64,000 bases of DNA, taken from positions 43,192,522-43,256,521 of the forward strand of contig NC_089232.1 of assembly GCF_963924675.1 (NCBI RefSeq), given 5' to 3'. The stretch is from Phocoena phocoena. Taxonomy: Eukaryota > Chordata > Mammalia > Artiodactyla > Phocoenidae. The notes beneath the pieces are model-generated. The model made no database searches. It was not told where the DNA came from and saw nothing but the letters and a program-made list of their open reading frames with translations. The position numbers and the translations under genes are program-made. Shown here in pieces: positions 36,126 through 47,994 of this stretch. Positions within the stretch are counted from its first letter, which is position 1. Every line of letters starts with the position of its first letter.

Positions 36126-37600
36126 TTTTACTTATAATGTTGCTGGTTTTGGTTTGCTATACTTATTTGTTTCTGTTTTTGTCAATAATCATGAGAGATA
36201 TTGGCCTACAGTTTTCTTGTGATATCTTTGTCTAAGTTTTGTATCAGAGTAACATTGACATTATAGAATGAATGAGTCATAATGTGTCCCCTCTTCTTCT
36301 ATTTTTTGGAAGAGTTTGTAAGGAATAGATATTCATTCTTCTTTATACTTTTTTTTTTTTTTAATATTTGGTAGAATTCAGTGGTGAAGCCATCTGGCCC
36401 TGAGGTTTTCTTTATGGGTAGCTGTTTTTTATTACTAACCTATTGCCTTAATTGTTACACATCCATTCAGATTTTCTATATTTTTCTTGAGTCAGTTATA
36501 GTAGTTTGTGTCTTTCTAAGAATTCTTTTTGTTTGTTTCATTCAGGTTGTAGAACATATTGTAGACATATAATTGTTCTTAGTATTCCTTCATAATCCTG
36601 TTTATTTCTGTAAGGTCAGTGGTAACAGACCCTCCTTTATTTCTGATTGTAGTAATTTGTGTCTTAGCTCTTTTTTTTTTTCTTGGTCAATCTAGTAAAG
36701 GTTTGTTAATTTTGTTGGTGTTTTCAAAGAGTCTGTTCTTGGGGCTTCCCTGGTGGTCCAGTGGTTAAGATTCCATGCTCCCAATGCAGGGAGTGCAGGT
36801 TCGATCCCTGATCAGGGAACTAAAATCCCACATGCCACATGGCGCGGCCTAAAACAAAAACAAAAACAAAACAAACAAACAAGCAAAGAGTCAGTTCTTG
36901 GTCTTATTGATCTGTATTGCTTTTCTATTCTCCATTTCCTTAATTTCCACTCTAATCTTTCCTCTCTCTTTCTGCATGCTTCATGTTTAGTTTTCTCTTC
37001 TTTTACCAATATCTTTTACCAATGCCTTATTGGAAGGTTAAGTTAGTAATTTGAAATATCTCATCTTCTTTTAAAATAGCCATTTAGAAGCTAAAAATTT
37101 CCCTCTAAGCACTGCTATAGCTGTGTCTCATAAGTTTTGATATATTGTGTTTTCATTTTCGTTCCTCTCAAGGTATTTTTAAATTTCTTTTTTGATTATT
37201 TTTTTTTAACAGATCATGTTTTTGGTGTCAGTTCTTTGCCTAGATCTCAAAGATTTCACTTTTAATGATGAAATCACTATATTTAAAGTCAGTTTCTTGC
37301 ATATAGTTGGGTCACGTGCTTTAGTTCGTTTTGCCAGTCTGTTTTTTAATTGGTGTATTTAGACCATGTACATTTTATTGTATGTATTGATGTGTTTGAA
37401 TTTGTCCGTTTTTGTTTATTTTTATGTTTACTGTTCTCTATATATTCCTTTATCTTTTTTATTTTTCCTGCCTTGTGTGCATTATTTGAATATTGTTTAC
37501 AATCCTATTTTTATCTATTTATAGTGTTTCTAAATGAATATCTTTATGTGGTTTTTCAGTGGTTGTTCTAGGAATTAAGTAATATATACATTATTCTTTA
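36126..37600 (-). mobile_element. Old L1 ORF2 reverse transcriptase/endonuclease fragment
   Basis: In reverse it runs through the early reverse transcriptase (36360-36480, the gtggtgaagccatctggccctgaggt block) and back into the endonuclease region (37080-37400). A SINE interrupts it at 36743-36883. All frames are closed. More diverged than copies 1-4, so an older subfamily. Confidence 0.75.
36743..36883 (+). mobile_element. CHR-type SINE, short form
   Basis: Starts GGCTTCCCTGGTGGTCCAGT, contains GGTTCGATCCCTGATCAGGG, and ends after CATGGCGCGGCC in a CAAAA-rich tail. Target-site duplications 36725-36742 (caaagagtctgttcttgg) and 36884-36901 (caaagagtcagttcttgg) differ at one base. Confidence 0.93.
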
Positions 37601-38186
37601 CAGTGTACTGGTGTCATAATTTTATGAGTTTGAACAAAATACCTCCCTTTATGACTCTTTATCCTTTCTCATATATAATATAATTATCTTAACTGTTTCC
37701 TCTACATTTATTTAGAACCACATCAGACTGTTATACTTAAAACCCAGTCTTAGATATGTAAGGCAAAAACCAACCAACCAACCAACCATACAAGCAAACA
37801 AAAAACAAGAGAACACACCATTATGCTGTCCTTGGCTCTTGAGGTCTTTAGCCTGTTGGTCTTCTCTCTGCTTTGTCTTCTTAGAATTGTTTTACATATA
37901 ATATCCAGAGTTTGTAGTTGTACTTAGCAAAGGAAATAGGGAAAAGTACATACACTGTATCTTCTCATAAGCAGAAGTCTCAGTTCATTTATTTTTAATC
38001 ACAGCAGTGCTCTGTTATACGGACAGACCACCATTTGGTTATTACCCAGTTGATTTTTGTTGCTTCCAGTTTTTGACATATATGAATATAGCCATATTAA
38101 ACATATGATACAAGTTTTTTTATGAAAATAATAAGTTTTTATTCTATTTTGGTAAATACCTCAGAATAAAATTGCTGGTTTGGATG
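37600..38186 (-). mobile_element. Old L1 fragments
   Basis: From about 37980 the DNA resembles, in reverse, an old L1 ORF2 3' end (ctctgttatacggacagacc, ttgttgcttccagtttttgac). 37600-37980 is less certain and has an AACC-type short repeat at 37767-37788. Continues after the SINE to about 38520. Confidence 0.5.
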
Positions 38187-38196
38187 ATAAGTATAT

Positions 38197-38415
38197 ATTT
38201 TTTTTTTTTTTTTTTTTTTTTTTGCGTTACGCGGGCCTCTCAATGCTGTGGCCTCTCCCGCCGCGGAGCACAGGCTCCGGACGCGCAGGCCCAGCGGCCA
38301 TGGCTCACGGGCCCAGCCGCTCCGCGGCATGTGGGATCTTCCCGGACCGGGGCACGAACCCGCGTCCCCTGCATTGGCAGGCGGACTCTCAACCACTGCG
38401 CCACCAGGGAAGCCC
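38197..38415 (-). mobile_element. CHR-type SINE in an old L1
   Basis: T-run of about 26, then gcgttacgcgggcctctcaatgc to ACCACCAGGGAAGCCC. Target-site duplication ATAAGTATAT at 38187-38196 and 38417-38426. It is the GC-richest and CpG-richest SINE copy here, consistent with youth. The open frames on both strands across it are SINE sequence. Confidence 0.95.
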
Positions 38416-39150
38416 AATAAGTATATTTTTAACAGCAAGAGACTACTAAACTACTTTTCATAAGTAACAGTACCATTTTTTGCTCCCATCAACAATGTAT
38501 TATAGTTCCAGTTGTTACATACTCTTATTTTTAGCACTTCCTACTTTCAGTTTTATTAATAGAACTTTTCCTGTACAATAGATGTGGCAAATTGCTTATC
38601 AAAGATATTTACACATACATATGCATCCTGGAAAGAAATTTTGAAATTGGGTATTAATTCCCCCCTCCAAGATTATGATATGGCTTTATATTTGTTTAGA
38701 TCATATACTGTTATCTATTTAGAGTACTACAATTTTCATTATAGGGACTCTATAATTTTTTTTACAAATTTATTCCCATTTCCACTTATAGGAATTTATA
38801 CTTAGAGTAGAATAGAACTATATGTTATTAACACCTCTTGTATTTAGCTATTTTAACTGGATTAGAATACATATTATTAATTCTGATAGGTGTATTTTAC
38901 TAGGGTCTTGAATTTTATAAATTATATTCATATTACAGCAAAAAGATATCTTAAAATTATTTTTTATGTTATGTCAATCTTTTTTCTCATTTCTTTTTCC
39001 AAAGTCTTCCAGCACATCTGTAACAATAACATGAGTGGACAGCTCTGTATGTTACTGATTTCAATTTAAAGAATGTTGAGGATTAGAATAATATTTATTG
39101 TTTTTTTTAAATTATGTGTATTTTGTTTTCTCTTATTTCTATTTTACCTA
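38416..39150. other. Old L1 remnant then unassigned AT-rich DNA
   Basis: 38427-38520 continues the old L1 split by the SINE (aacagtaccattttttgctcccatcaacaatg). 38520-39150 is AT-rich with no recognisable gene; the ORF at 38584-38805 looks random. Confidence 0.5.
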
Positions 39151-39154
39151 CACT

Positions 39155-39725
39155 TTCAAAAATCAACTTTATTAAGGTATAACTTATGTATAATAAATTG
39201 TACCCATATAAGGTTACAACATGACGAGTTTCGACAGATATACATACAGACATAAGACCACATAAAACCACCACAGTAAATGTGCAGAATTTTTCCTGGG
39301 CCTTCAAAAATGTATTCTTGCCTCTGCAGGCAATCCTGCCCTCTCTGTGCAGCTCCCAGGCAATTATATATCTGACTCCTGTCACTTTAGATTACTTTGT
39401 ATTTCCTGAAGATGTGCATTGAAATATGAAGTGCTCATTTGTATCTAGCTTTTTTCACTAGCATAGTGTTTTGAGCAACATCGATATTGTTTCATGTACC
39501 ATTGGTTTATTAATTTTTGTTGTTAATAAGTATTCAAGTGCATTATCCATTAACCTGTTGATGTGCTTTCATCTTGATTCCTATTTCTGAATATTACAAA
39601 TAAAATTGCTGTAAACATTTGTGTACAAGTCTTCTTGCACATATTTTGTGACATGTATCCTTAAGTGTCGCATGGTTTTGAGGCTTCTAAAATAATATAA
39701 CTTTTATTGATAGTACATAGAGATA
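39155..39725 (-). mobile_element. Old L1 3' UTR and ORF2 end
   Basis: In reverse this resembles the 3' UTR of older L1 elements (ctttattaaggtataacttatgtataataaattg) followed by the ORF2 end (gtttcatgtaccattggttt, tattacaaataaaattgctgtaaac). Confidence 0.65.
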
Positions 39726-39751
39726 CAATCAATTTTTGAAGAATTATTTTA

Positions 39752-40236
39752 TTTTACATCTTTATTGGAGTATAATTGCTTTATAATGTTATGTTAGTTT
39801 CTCCTGTATAACAAAGTGAATCAGCTATATGTATACATATATCCCCATATCCCCTCCCTCTTGAGCCTCCCTTCCACCCTCCCTATCCCACCCATCTAGG
39901 TGGTCACAAAGCACCGAGAGCTGATCTCCCTGTGCTATGTGGCTACTTCCCACTAGCTATCTATTTTACATTTGGTAGTGTATATATGTCAATGCTACTC
40001 TCTCACTTCGTCCCAGCTTCCCCTCTCTCCAACCCCCGCCATGACCTCAAGTCCATTCTCTACATCTGTGTCTTGTGTCTTTATTCCTGTCCTGCCACTA
40101 GGTTCATCAGAACGTTTTTTTTTTTTTAGATTCCATATATATGTGTTAGCATATGGTATTTGTTTTTCTCTTTCTTACTTCACTATGTATGATAGACTCT
40201 ATGTCCATCCACCTCTCTACAAATAACTCAATTTCA
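39752..40236 (-). mobile_element. Young 5'-truncated L1 (485 bp)
   Basis: Minus-strand L1 3' end of the copy 2/copy 4 type: 3' UTR with the G-rich tract in reverse and the last part of ORF2 (caaataactcaatttca end). Target-site duplications ttttgaagaattatttta (39734-39751) and ttttgaagaatgatttta (40237-40254) differ at one base, so both element ends are defined. It separates two pieces of older L1 sequence. Confidence 0.93.
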
Positions 40237-40693
40237 TTTTGAAGAATGATTTTAAATATCGCTATCTTGTTCAACAAGCTTAATAATAATTCTAGTAGTG
40301 TTTTGGTAATAGATTCCTTAAAATTTTCAACTTATACAAATTTACTACTACCACAAAAAAAGAAAAGTTACTTCTTCCTTTCCCAATTGACATGTCTTTT
40401 ACTTGTTTTTTGTTTTTTCTTTTGTGCTTTACTGCCCTGTTCAGAATCCATACAATGATGTTGAACATCAGTGGCAAGTGTTGAAATCTTTACCTTGTTT
40501 AAGACATTGGATAGAAAGCATTCAATATTTTGCCATTACAATGCTAGTTTGGGGTTTTACTTAGATGATCTTTTTAGCTTGATGAAGTTTCTATTCTTAG
40601 TTTGCAGGAATGAGTGTTGAATTTTATAAAATGCTTTTTGTGCATAAAGGAAATAATTATTCATTCACCTTGATTCTGTTTATATGGTGAAAT

Positions 40694-40848
40694 GTTAAAT
40701 AAATCTTTGATTTCAGAACTGACCTCATCTGGTCCAGAGGTAGTATAATTTTTATATTATAGGATTTAATTTGCTATCCAACAATATAAAAAATATACTA
40801 CCTCTGTCCCAAATGAGGTCTATCCTGAGAATCAAAGGTTTATTTAAC
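40694..40848. repeat. Imperfect inverted repeat, about 62-bp arms
   Basis: Arm 1 (40694-40755) and arm 2 (40787-40848) are near reverse complements: arm 1 has CCAGAGGTAGTATA, arm 2 reads TATACTACCTCTG. Arm 1 also has gttaaataaatctttgatttcag, matched by ctgagaatcaaaggtttatttaac in arm 2. The loop is about 31 bp. It lies inside old L1 sequence. Confidence 0.9.
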
Positions 40849-41036
40849 TTTATTAAGGATATCTACACGTATGCTCTTGAGGGATATTAGTCTTTAATAT
40901 ATTTAGATTTTTAGTTTATTTAACTTTATTAAGGATTTATTTATTTAATTTTAGGTTTATTTAACTTTATTAAGGATATCTACATGTATGCTCTTGAGGG
41001 ATATTTGTCTTTAATATATTTAGATTTTTAGTTTAG
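40837..41036. repeat. Direct duplication of about 80 bp
   Basis: Copy 1 (about 40837-40918) and copy 2 (about 40953-41036) share GGTTTATTTAACTTTATTAA, the GTATGCTCTTGAGGGATATT block and a common end ttagattttt, with very few differences. A third partial unit (tttatttaactttattaaggat) lies at 40915-40936 in the spacer. Copy 1 overlaps the end of the inverted repeat arm. Confidence 0.92.
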
Positions 41037-41760
41037 AATGGGTGCTAGGTTTTACTTGTCCTTTTGACATATTTCAATATGAGTTTTTTTCTTTTGGCAT
41101 AAATTACATCATAGTTTTTTGGTGTCACTTTATTACTTCTTTCTTACATCACCAGATTCTGTTTGCTAACCATTTCTTTCTCATTAAGATTAAAAATGAG
41201 TGTCCTTTTGTGACCTTAATTTTGTCAGGTTTTGATATTAAAGGTAATTTTGCTATGTAACTTAACTGAAGGGATTTTTTTCTTCTTTAGTAATTGAGAT
41301 ATTTAAAGCTAAAATTTTGTTATCTAAATATAATTTGCTATGTCACATAGATTTAGTTACTACCTCTTTTCCTTTTTTCATTTTCTTATCATTGTAAATT
41401 TTTCTTTTGATTTCCCCTTTGTTGCAAAAGTAATTGTGTAGTGTCTTTCTAAATAATTAGTTGTAAATTAATTGAATTGATTACATTTTATTCATAATTT
41501 CTAAATATATTTTCTCACAACTACACTGTGTTGCTTATAAAATTGCACACATTTGAACTTCATAAATATGTGCTTTATGTTTAATACAGCTCACTTTTTG
41601 CAGGAGCTTTATGTACACATAACAAAGAATGTATATTTCCTCTTTAAATGATAAAAGATTTCCTTATATGTATACGTTAAATTAAGATTATTGATTATAT
41701 TATTCACCCTATCTGCATTTCAACTCTTTTTTTTTTTCATTGACCAGATGTATTGAAATT

Positions 41761-43879
41761 TCAGCAGGGAATTTAGAAGTTACAGAATTTTCACCAAGTC
41801 GTGTTCAGGTAATGTGCATTTTCTAATCAATCCAGCCTGGAACTTGATAAACCCCTTCAGTATGCAGGCTCAAATCTGTATTCAGAGAGGGGAAACTTTC
41901 TTCTATACCATGTCTAAATATTGGCTCTTCTTCACCTGTTTCTATTTATTCTGACGTTATACATGCATTTTCGGTCATTTGTGCCCTTTACTCATGTGTC
42001 TCACCATTTCTTTCATGATTTTCATTTCATTGCTTTGCTTTGAAATATTTCTTGCTCTTGATCTTCCTGGTCACTAGTGAAGGACTCATTTTCTTGAATT
42101 CATGTAATCACTTTGTTTTATTTTTCAAAAAACTTTTATCTTCAGAAAGTCTGAAAAACTGGGTCACTTAGTCACAAGGAGAATATGGTTTTTGCTTTAT
42201 TCAATAATTTTAAAGCAGTTTTTATACATAAATGTTCTTCTAAGAGCTAAGGATAAAAATATAATAGGTAATGAAATACTGATAGGTTTTTGTGAGCGCC
42301 TAGATAAATGAGGAGGCTGTACATATCTCAGGACTTAAAATACTTAAAAGGCAAAAAGAAACAATCCATGTAAAAATCTACAGAAATCTTGTGAAATCTG
42401 GCATTTTGTGATGAGATAACAAAATGCAAAAAGCCTAGAGGCTTTTTGTTCATAAATTTCTACAAGGCCAAGTTTGGGGATGATGGCTTGTCATCACCTG
42501 GAATAGGGCTGAGTTTCCCTCACTTATTCTTTAAGGGTCATTGGGAAGAAAAGTTTCCAGAGCACGCTCATACCACTATCTAATGCCATGATTATTAGAC
42601 TTTAGTCTGGATATATATTTTTTTCACATGTGAATATCCTCAGTGTCATCATTAGTCCATGTTAGTGCTGTTTAGTGCATGGGTTGGTTACTGAGAAATG
42701 TATTTATTTTGAAAAAAAAAATTCCAGCTTACAAAATTACCAGTGCTTATGAAAGAGTAATGTACTTTTTCTTATTAATGATCCTTTAAAGACCTTTAAA
42801 ATAGTTTTATCTGCTCAATAATGTGGAGAAATATTTGTTTAATTTTTCAGAGATTATGATATTTAAAACCTTACTGCACATAAACTCCTTGTCAGAATGG
42901 TATTAAAGCACATAGTATAAGAGGAACATTATTGAAGTGAACATTAGGAAGAAAATAACAAAAATGACACATTGAGAACTCAAACGCTCTATTCTCACAC
43001 AAATCACACCTGACATCAAAACTTTTCTTTAATTAGTTAAATTTATCTAATTCCGCACACAAAAGAGACTGAAGCACTGAATTTAATATATATTTACTTG
43101 TTTCAGCAATATGATATGATATAACTTTGTGATTAAAACAGAGCCTCCAGTCATACAGTGGAAATCAATAATGTGGAATTAAAGATATTGAAAAATCTGG
43201 TACAATTTCCCATCTCTTTAAAGAAAAACCTTTTTATTCCCCAATGAGTCATGAACAACACAGACTAAGTCTACTGACACATTCTGATACACAAGATATA
43301 GAAGAGGAAAGTATCTAGAGCTCATTTAAACAGAACAGATTACTAGTTTATTCAGACTATCCATTTTTACATTTTTATCACTTGTAGCCAAGTGAGCTTT
43401 GTGCAGTTTTTGTCCAAAGACCTTGTTATAAAATCTTTCCTGCCCTTTCCCTGCCAACTAGGCATTGAATGTTACTGAGGACATTAAGATAATCCCTGTA
43501 TTATATGTTCCTTTGATGGTTTAGGACCATCCCACATAAAATATTCAATATATATTCTAATATACTAAATTATATAGATGATAAAATGAAACAGAAGTGG
43601 GTAGCATTTGGCTTTGCTCTACTTTTGTGTGAAAATATCTTGAAGAATTTATCTTCTATTTTATTACTACCTTTTGGCTGTATACCACTTAATTTGGAGA
43701 AGTTTACAGTTAAAATATCCCTGGGAATTATATACTCTAACCTACTCAAAGTACTCAAAGTAGTCTTACCAATAAGAGAGTCTTTCTATAGAGGATCATC
43801 CATCTTACGCTTGATTACATCACAGAACAGGTCATTTCTGCAAGAAGCAGCTCAAGTTTTAGATAAATCATTCTTATAA
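41761..43879. other. Unassigned AT-rich DNA with one duplicated block
   Basis: No gene. Holds the first copy of a diverged duplication (42801-42974) and a short perfect hairpin at 42427-42448 (CAAAAAGCCT, AG loop, AGGCTTTTTG). The 97-codon ORF at 43586-43879 has no motif I recognise. Confidence 0.5.
42801..42974. repeat. Diverged direct duplicate, copy A
   Basis: Matches 45271-45454 in the same orientation. Shared landmarks in the same order: ATAGTTTT, TATTTGTTTAAT, TAAAACCTTACTG, AACTCC-TGTCAGAAT, TTAAAGCACAT, GAACATTAGGAAGAAA and GACA-ATTG-like ends. Weaker similarity may extend left to about 42755. Not a repeat I recognise. Confidence 0.85.
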
Positions 43880-44480
43880 TCAACTGTAGTATTTTTTACT
43901 GGAACTTTTTTTTATCACAATTCTGTTCTCTTGATCAATAGAAAACAAATTAGTCCTTTTTCTTCATGGCATCCTTACAGGTCTTTGTAGACAGATACCA
44001 GTTCTTTCAACGTTCACCTATAATGGTAATTCTTCCTTGTCCTTTTAGTTATCTCACTTGATGTTAAGAACGCTCCCTGTTCTGTTAACTTTCTGTGAAT
44101 GCAATCTATCATATGAAAGCCTCACTTAAAATATTGTATCAGGAACTGAGCATATTATTCCATATAATTTAGTCAAGACAGGAATTATTTCCAGTCATTT
44201 GAACAATTTGCCACTTTTAACACAGTTTATCATACTGTTTGCATTTTGAACATTTTTGCAGTCATGGAAGACTTGGCGCTTATAGTGAGTGACGGCATGT
44301 TTGTTAATACTACCATGTTCTTTGCACACGAAACACTATTTAGAAAAATTTCCTGACTTCTTTTAGACTCAACTAAAAAAAACCACCATTTATTATTGCC
44401 AATTTTTTTCTTAAGTCTACCATTTCAAGCCAATCTGTGATCAAATCATGTAATACACTTCTCTTAATTTCTATCTCCCT
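43880..44480. repeat. Possible ancient CR1/L3-type LINE remnant
   Basis: Loose similarity from memory to a widespread amniote repeat (gtatcaggaactgagcatattattcc, cacacgaaacactatttag). Very diverged, so this is only a candidate. Confidence 0.25.
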
Positions 44481-46560
44481 ATCCTCTTCTTTCCCCCTTC
44501 ACATTCTAAGTGGTTTTACTGGGGCTGTCAATCACACAGTCCCACTCTTCTGCCATAGAAGTCTTTGTTTCTTGGAATTCTGAGTCTTGAGCTGAGACAA
44601 AAAGGCATATAAAGCTGTTGGAACCTTGTTATCTGGTGACAGGAACACATAAGATTGTCTCAGAGCTCCATCTTCTGTGATCTCCTTTGCCTCCTGGTTG
44701 CAATTCCTCTCACTCAGCTGTTCTTGCGGTTCTGTGAGATAGCACGTGTTCCTCCAATCATTTCATTCCTTGCTCAACTTTATTCAGTGCTGATCTAATT
44801 GCTTATGACCAAGCATTCTAATTGTTTCATACAATTCTCAATTTTGCATCCACCATAATTTTGATTATTAAAATTAGATTATTAAAAATGTTTAAACTTT
44901 GCATCCATCATAGATCAGAGCATATTCATTAGCTGTTTATGTAGGCTTTTCTTTTTTCTGAGAACTGCATAGTCATTTACACAAACAAGGTGATTTGCTT
45001 CCTGGGAATAAAATTTAAGGGATAATGATTAGGAAAACTGCTTCAAAAATGTGCAGACAATAAGAAAGATGTGAAAAATATTTAAAGAATAGATTTCTTA
45101 TACTTACATTTAAAACTCTCCGCATTTTATAAATTTACATTTTAAAACCTAATAGGCACAAACAGTTTGGCATGTGTATATGTATGCACATATGTGCATG
45201 CATATATTCTTTATTATACTACATGTAATTTACTTTATATTATTTATTTTCTTTTAAGGACTTTTAGAAGATAGTTTTCTATGCTTAATAACGTGGATAA
45301 GTATTTGTTTAATAAATTGTTCAACGATTATGACACTTAAAACCTTACTGAACATGAACTCCCTGTCAGAATTACATTAAAGCACATGCTATTAGAGCAA
45401 ATATTATTAAAGAAAATGAACATTAGGAAGAAATATGACAAGAATAACACATTGCAGAGTGAGAATATATTCTATCAACATTTTGGAGTGAGAGTGAAAA
45501 TTATATGAATTTAATAAATTAAATAAATAAAAATGTGTAGAAAATCAATTTCTATTGTGCTTATGTATGCAACCATGCATTTTAAAACCTATATAATCAT
45601 ATCTTTAGAAGTCTTGGGGGAAAAGTGAGTAATGAATGAATAAACAGATATGTAGAGAGCATATTTCTCTTGTCCTTCAAGTGGAAGTTTAAACCTACCT
45701 TTTGTTTTTAGGTATAAAAGAGAATTTGCTCTACTCTACATCCCCTTACACAGATGTTTTGAAAATATGCAAGACCATGAACATTTAATTCACTTTTCAA
45801 TAGTGAATGCTGAAATAAAACAAATGGCAGTGAGTTCATGTTTCCCTCATTTAGCAAAATTTTTTATTAAAGTTAAGTTACAGATATTTGTAAAAACTTT
45901 AAGGTAATTTCCAAACTTAAGCTTCTATTATCTGGAAGCTTACAAATATCGGAACAAATTCTCGAATACTACTTATGGTATTAAGGCACATTGCAACTTA
46001 GTCTCTAACATTCTCGGTGGAAAACTGAGTCAAAATACAGCATTTTATTTTTCTTTTAAAGTAATGTCTGAGTTTTTGTAATATTAAAAATTAAAGCATC
46101 TTAAAATAATTTTTTCATAGTAGTCCTGACAGTGCTGTTCAAGAGAAAAAAGAACTTAGACAACTATGAATCCTGTGTTCCCTTTAAAAATAGAAGGCTT
46201 TGATTGAAAAACCCCTTAAGGTACATTAAAATAAATTTTACAATCAGTCCTACATATTTTAAAAATTATGCCATTTAAAAATAAATTACCATCTTTTCAG
46301 AGAGACAGTTACTCATTTTTTCCAGGAAAACAAACACAGGATTTCTGGATAAGAGATCCAGCTTATTATTTATAGCAGTAACAGCAATTTTCCTTGACTA
46401 ATCCTGCTCGAGGGAATGTGTCAAGTGCAGATATCAGTTGCGTATACATAGATTTGTACTCCATAAGAGGAATCCCATAATCATGAATCTGGAAACTTAC
46501 ATAGGAGCTTGACAGCAACACAATTCCCTTCACACCCTGAGAGAAGGAGAGAAATCTTGC
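44481..46560. other. Unassigned AT-rich DNA with the second duplicate
   Basis: Contains 45271-45454 (copy B of the duplication) and no recognisable gene. Confidence 0.5.
45271..45454. repeat. Diverged direct duplicate, copy B
   Basis: Partner of 42801-42974, about 2.47 kb downstream. The alignment needs small gaps (TATTTGTTTAATAAATTGTTC here against a shorter form in copy A). By eye identity is around four in five. Confidence 0.85.
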
Positions 46561-46561
46561 A

Positions 46562-46773
46562 CCGTTGACCCTTGAACAATGTAGGGGTTAGGAGCACGAC
46601 CCCTCCCATAGTCAAAAATCCTTGTATAACTTTACATTCGTCCCTGTGTATCTGAGATTCCACATCAGCAGATTCAACCAACCACAGATTGTGTAGTACA
46701 TATTTATTGAAAACAATCCACACATAAGTGGACCCACGCAGTTCAAACCCACACTGTTCAAGAGTCAACTGTA
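46562..46773. mobile_element. MER2-like Tigger DNA transposon, internally deleted
   Basis: Terminal inverted repeats are visible: GTTGACCCTTGAACAATG at the left and its partner ACTGTTCAAGAGTCAACTG at the right. The ends carry the expected gtaggggttaggagcacgacccctcc and gtggacccacgcagttcaaaccc. The middle section of the usual element is missing. Non-autonomous. The 95-codon ORF here is an artefact. Confidence 0.88.
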
Positions 46774-46774
46774 T

Positions 46775-47980
46775 TTCTAGTGCAAATAAATTCTATCTGG
46801 TCAGAAAGGGAGGAAGGCTCATATGAAGAATACAAGCATTTGACTCAGGAGAAAATAAGTTTTCTTACTCTTTGAATGGAGACAGGAGACTCTACCATAC
46901 AAGAGACCAGCTGTCTATTTATAATGTTATAACTGTTCATTATAAGGTTATCTATATGTTTTAGTTTTTGTAAATGTTTTTACATTTTATTAGACTAAAA
47001 AAGTATCATTATGAATATTTTGGTAAGAGAATTTTATTAAGTTTTATCAAATTATTCTTTTTTGCTTGAGATAGTTAAGTAATATTTATATTATATAAAT
47101 ATCAAGTGAAAGAAATTAGAATATATAACTGAGGTAAGGATGTGAAAAGGCATTGTTATGAGACTATAAAAACCAGTATATCTATGTATTGTTTCTTCTT
47201 TCTTTCTTTTGTTTTTCACTTTAGTACAGTGACACTTAACACTAAATTTCATTTTTCACTATATTATAGTTCATTGGCTTCAGGATTCCTTTCTTGTAAT
47301 CACAGAAATTACATACCTGTTTCCACAGTGGACAATTTTATTAGGCATGATTAATACAAATTTGAGTTGTAATTTTGAGATTGCATATAAATACAAGAGG
47401 AATAATTAACTTATTAAAAGCAAGCTTAATATCAGTTGTGTTTTTCCTTACAAGTCTAGGTATAGAATATATCATCTTTTATAAAATTACTATGCATTCA
47501 ATAAAATGACTGTTCATTCTGGTAAAGTAGTAATGACTTAGTGCATGAAATAAGCTCAGGTGAAAATTTACCATAATCAAGAATTTAATGCTGTATCATC
47601 ATTTCCACAGAAAAAATATATTAAAATATCTTCCATCAGGTTAAGAAAACATATGGTTTTCTATTTACAACAATTGGTGCAATTTACAGAGAAAATTGAA
47701 ATGTACAAGCAGATAATATAAGGCCACAAAGCATGTTATTGAATTAGAAGTAAAAAACTATGCTTTAGAAAAACAGCTACCTCAAAATTTAGAATAATGA
47801 AGTTATATTTCAAAGTAACTTAAACTGAGGCCCGATATACTATGTAAATAATTAAAAATATATAAATGGTAGTATTTCTAAGATCTCTGAGGTTATAGAC
47901 TGAAGTGTAAATATCTATCACTATTCGATAAATTTATTACTGCTGTGGAAAATTTTTTTAACTCATAATTCATAGTCTTT
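46775..47980. other. Unassigned AT-rich DNA
   Basis: No gene or nameable repeat seen between the MER2-like element and the L1 target site. Confidence 0.5.
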
Positions 47981-47994
47981 TCACATTATGCTTT

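Larger units (their letters stand above)
40255..41760 (-). mobile_element. Old L1 ORF2 reverse transcriptase and endonuclease remnant
   Basis: In reverse, 40260-40735 matches the region around the reverse transcriptase catalytic block, although the FADD codons are no longer readable, and 41036-41750 continues to the endonuclease (ttctttcttacatcaccagattctgtttg). Between them lies the rearranged block at 40694-41036. Strongly diverged, no open frame. Confidence 0.55.

Noticed and set aside
38139..38463. Four overlapping ORFs of 71-99 codons on both strands
   Set aside because: All are translations of one SINE with its A-tail (runs of K or F); the same peptides recur at every SINE here.
40838..41036. 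Possible CRISPR-like array from repeated units
   Set aside because: Only two full units and one partial, long and AT-rich, inside a mammalian L1; it is a local duplication.
42427..42448. Perfect hairpin CAAAAAGCCT-AG-AGGCTTTTTG as a terminator or microRNA
   Set aside because: Stem of only 10 bp, with a 2-nt loop, no flanking gene and no longer stem; expected by chance in 64 kb of AT-rich DNA.
43586..43879. 97-codon plus-strand ORF, with overlapping minus-strand ORF
   Set aside because: No domain, AT-rich, in a region of unassigned DNA. It could be a decayed element fragment but I cannot support a gene.
46481..46768. 95-codon minus-strand ORF
   Set aside because: It is a reading frame through the MER2-like Tigger element, which is non-autonomous and internally deleted.
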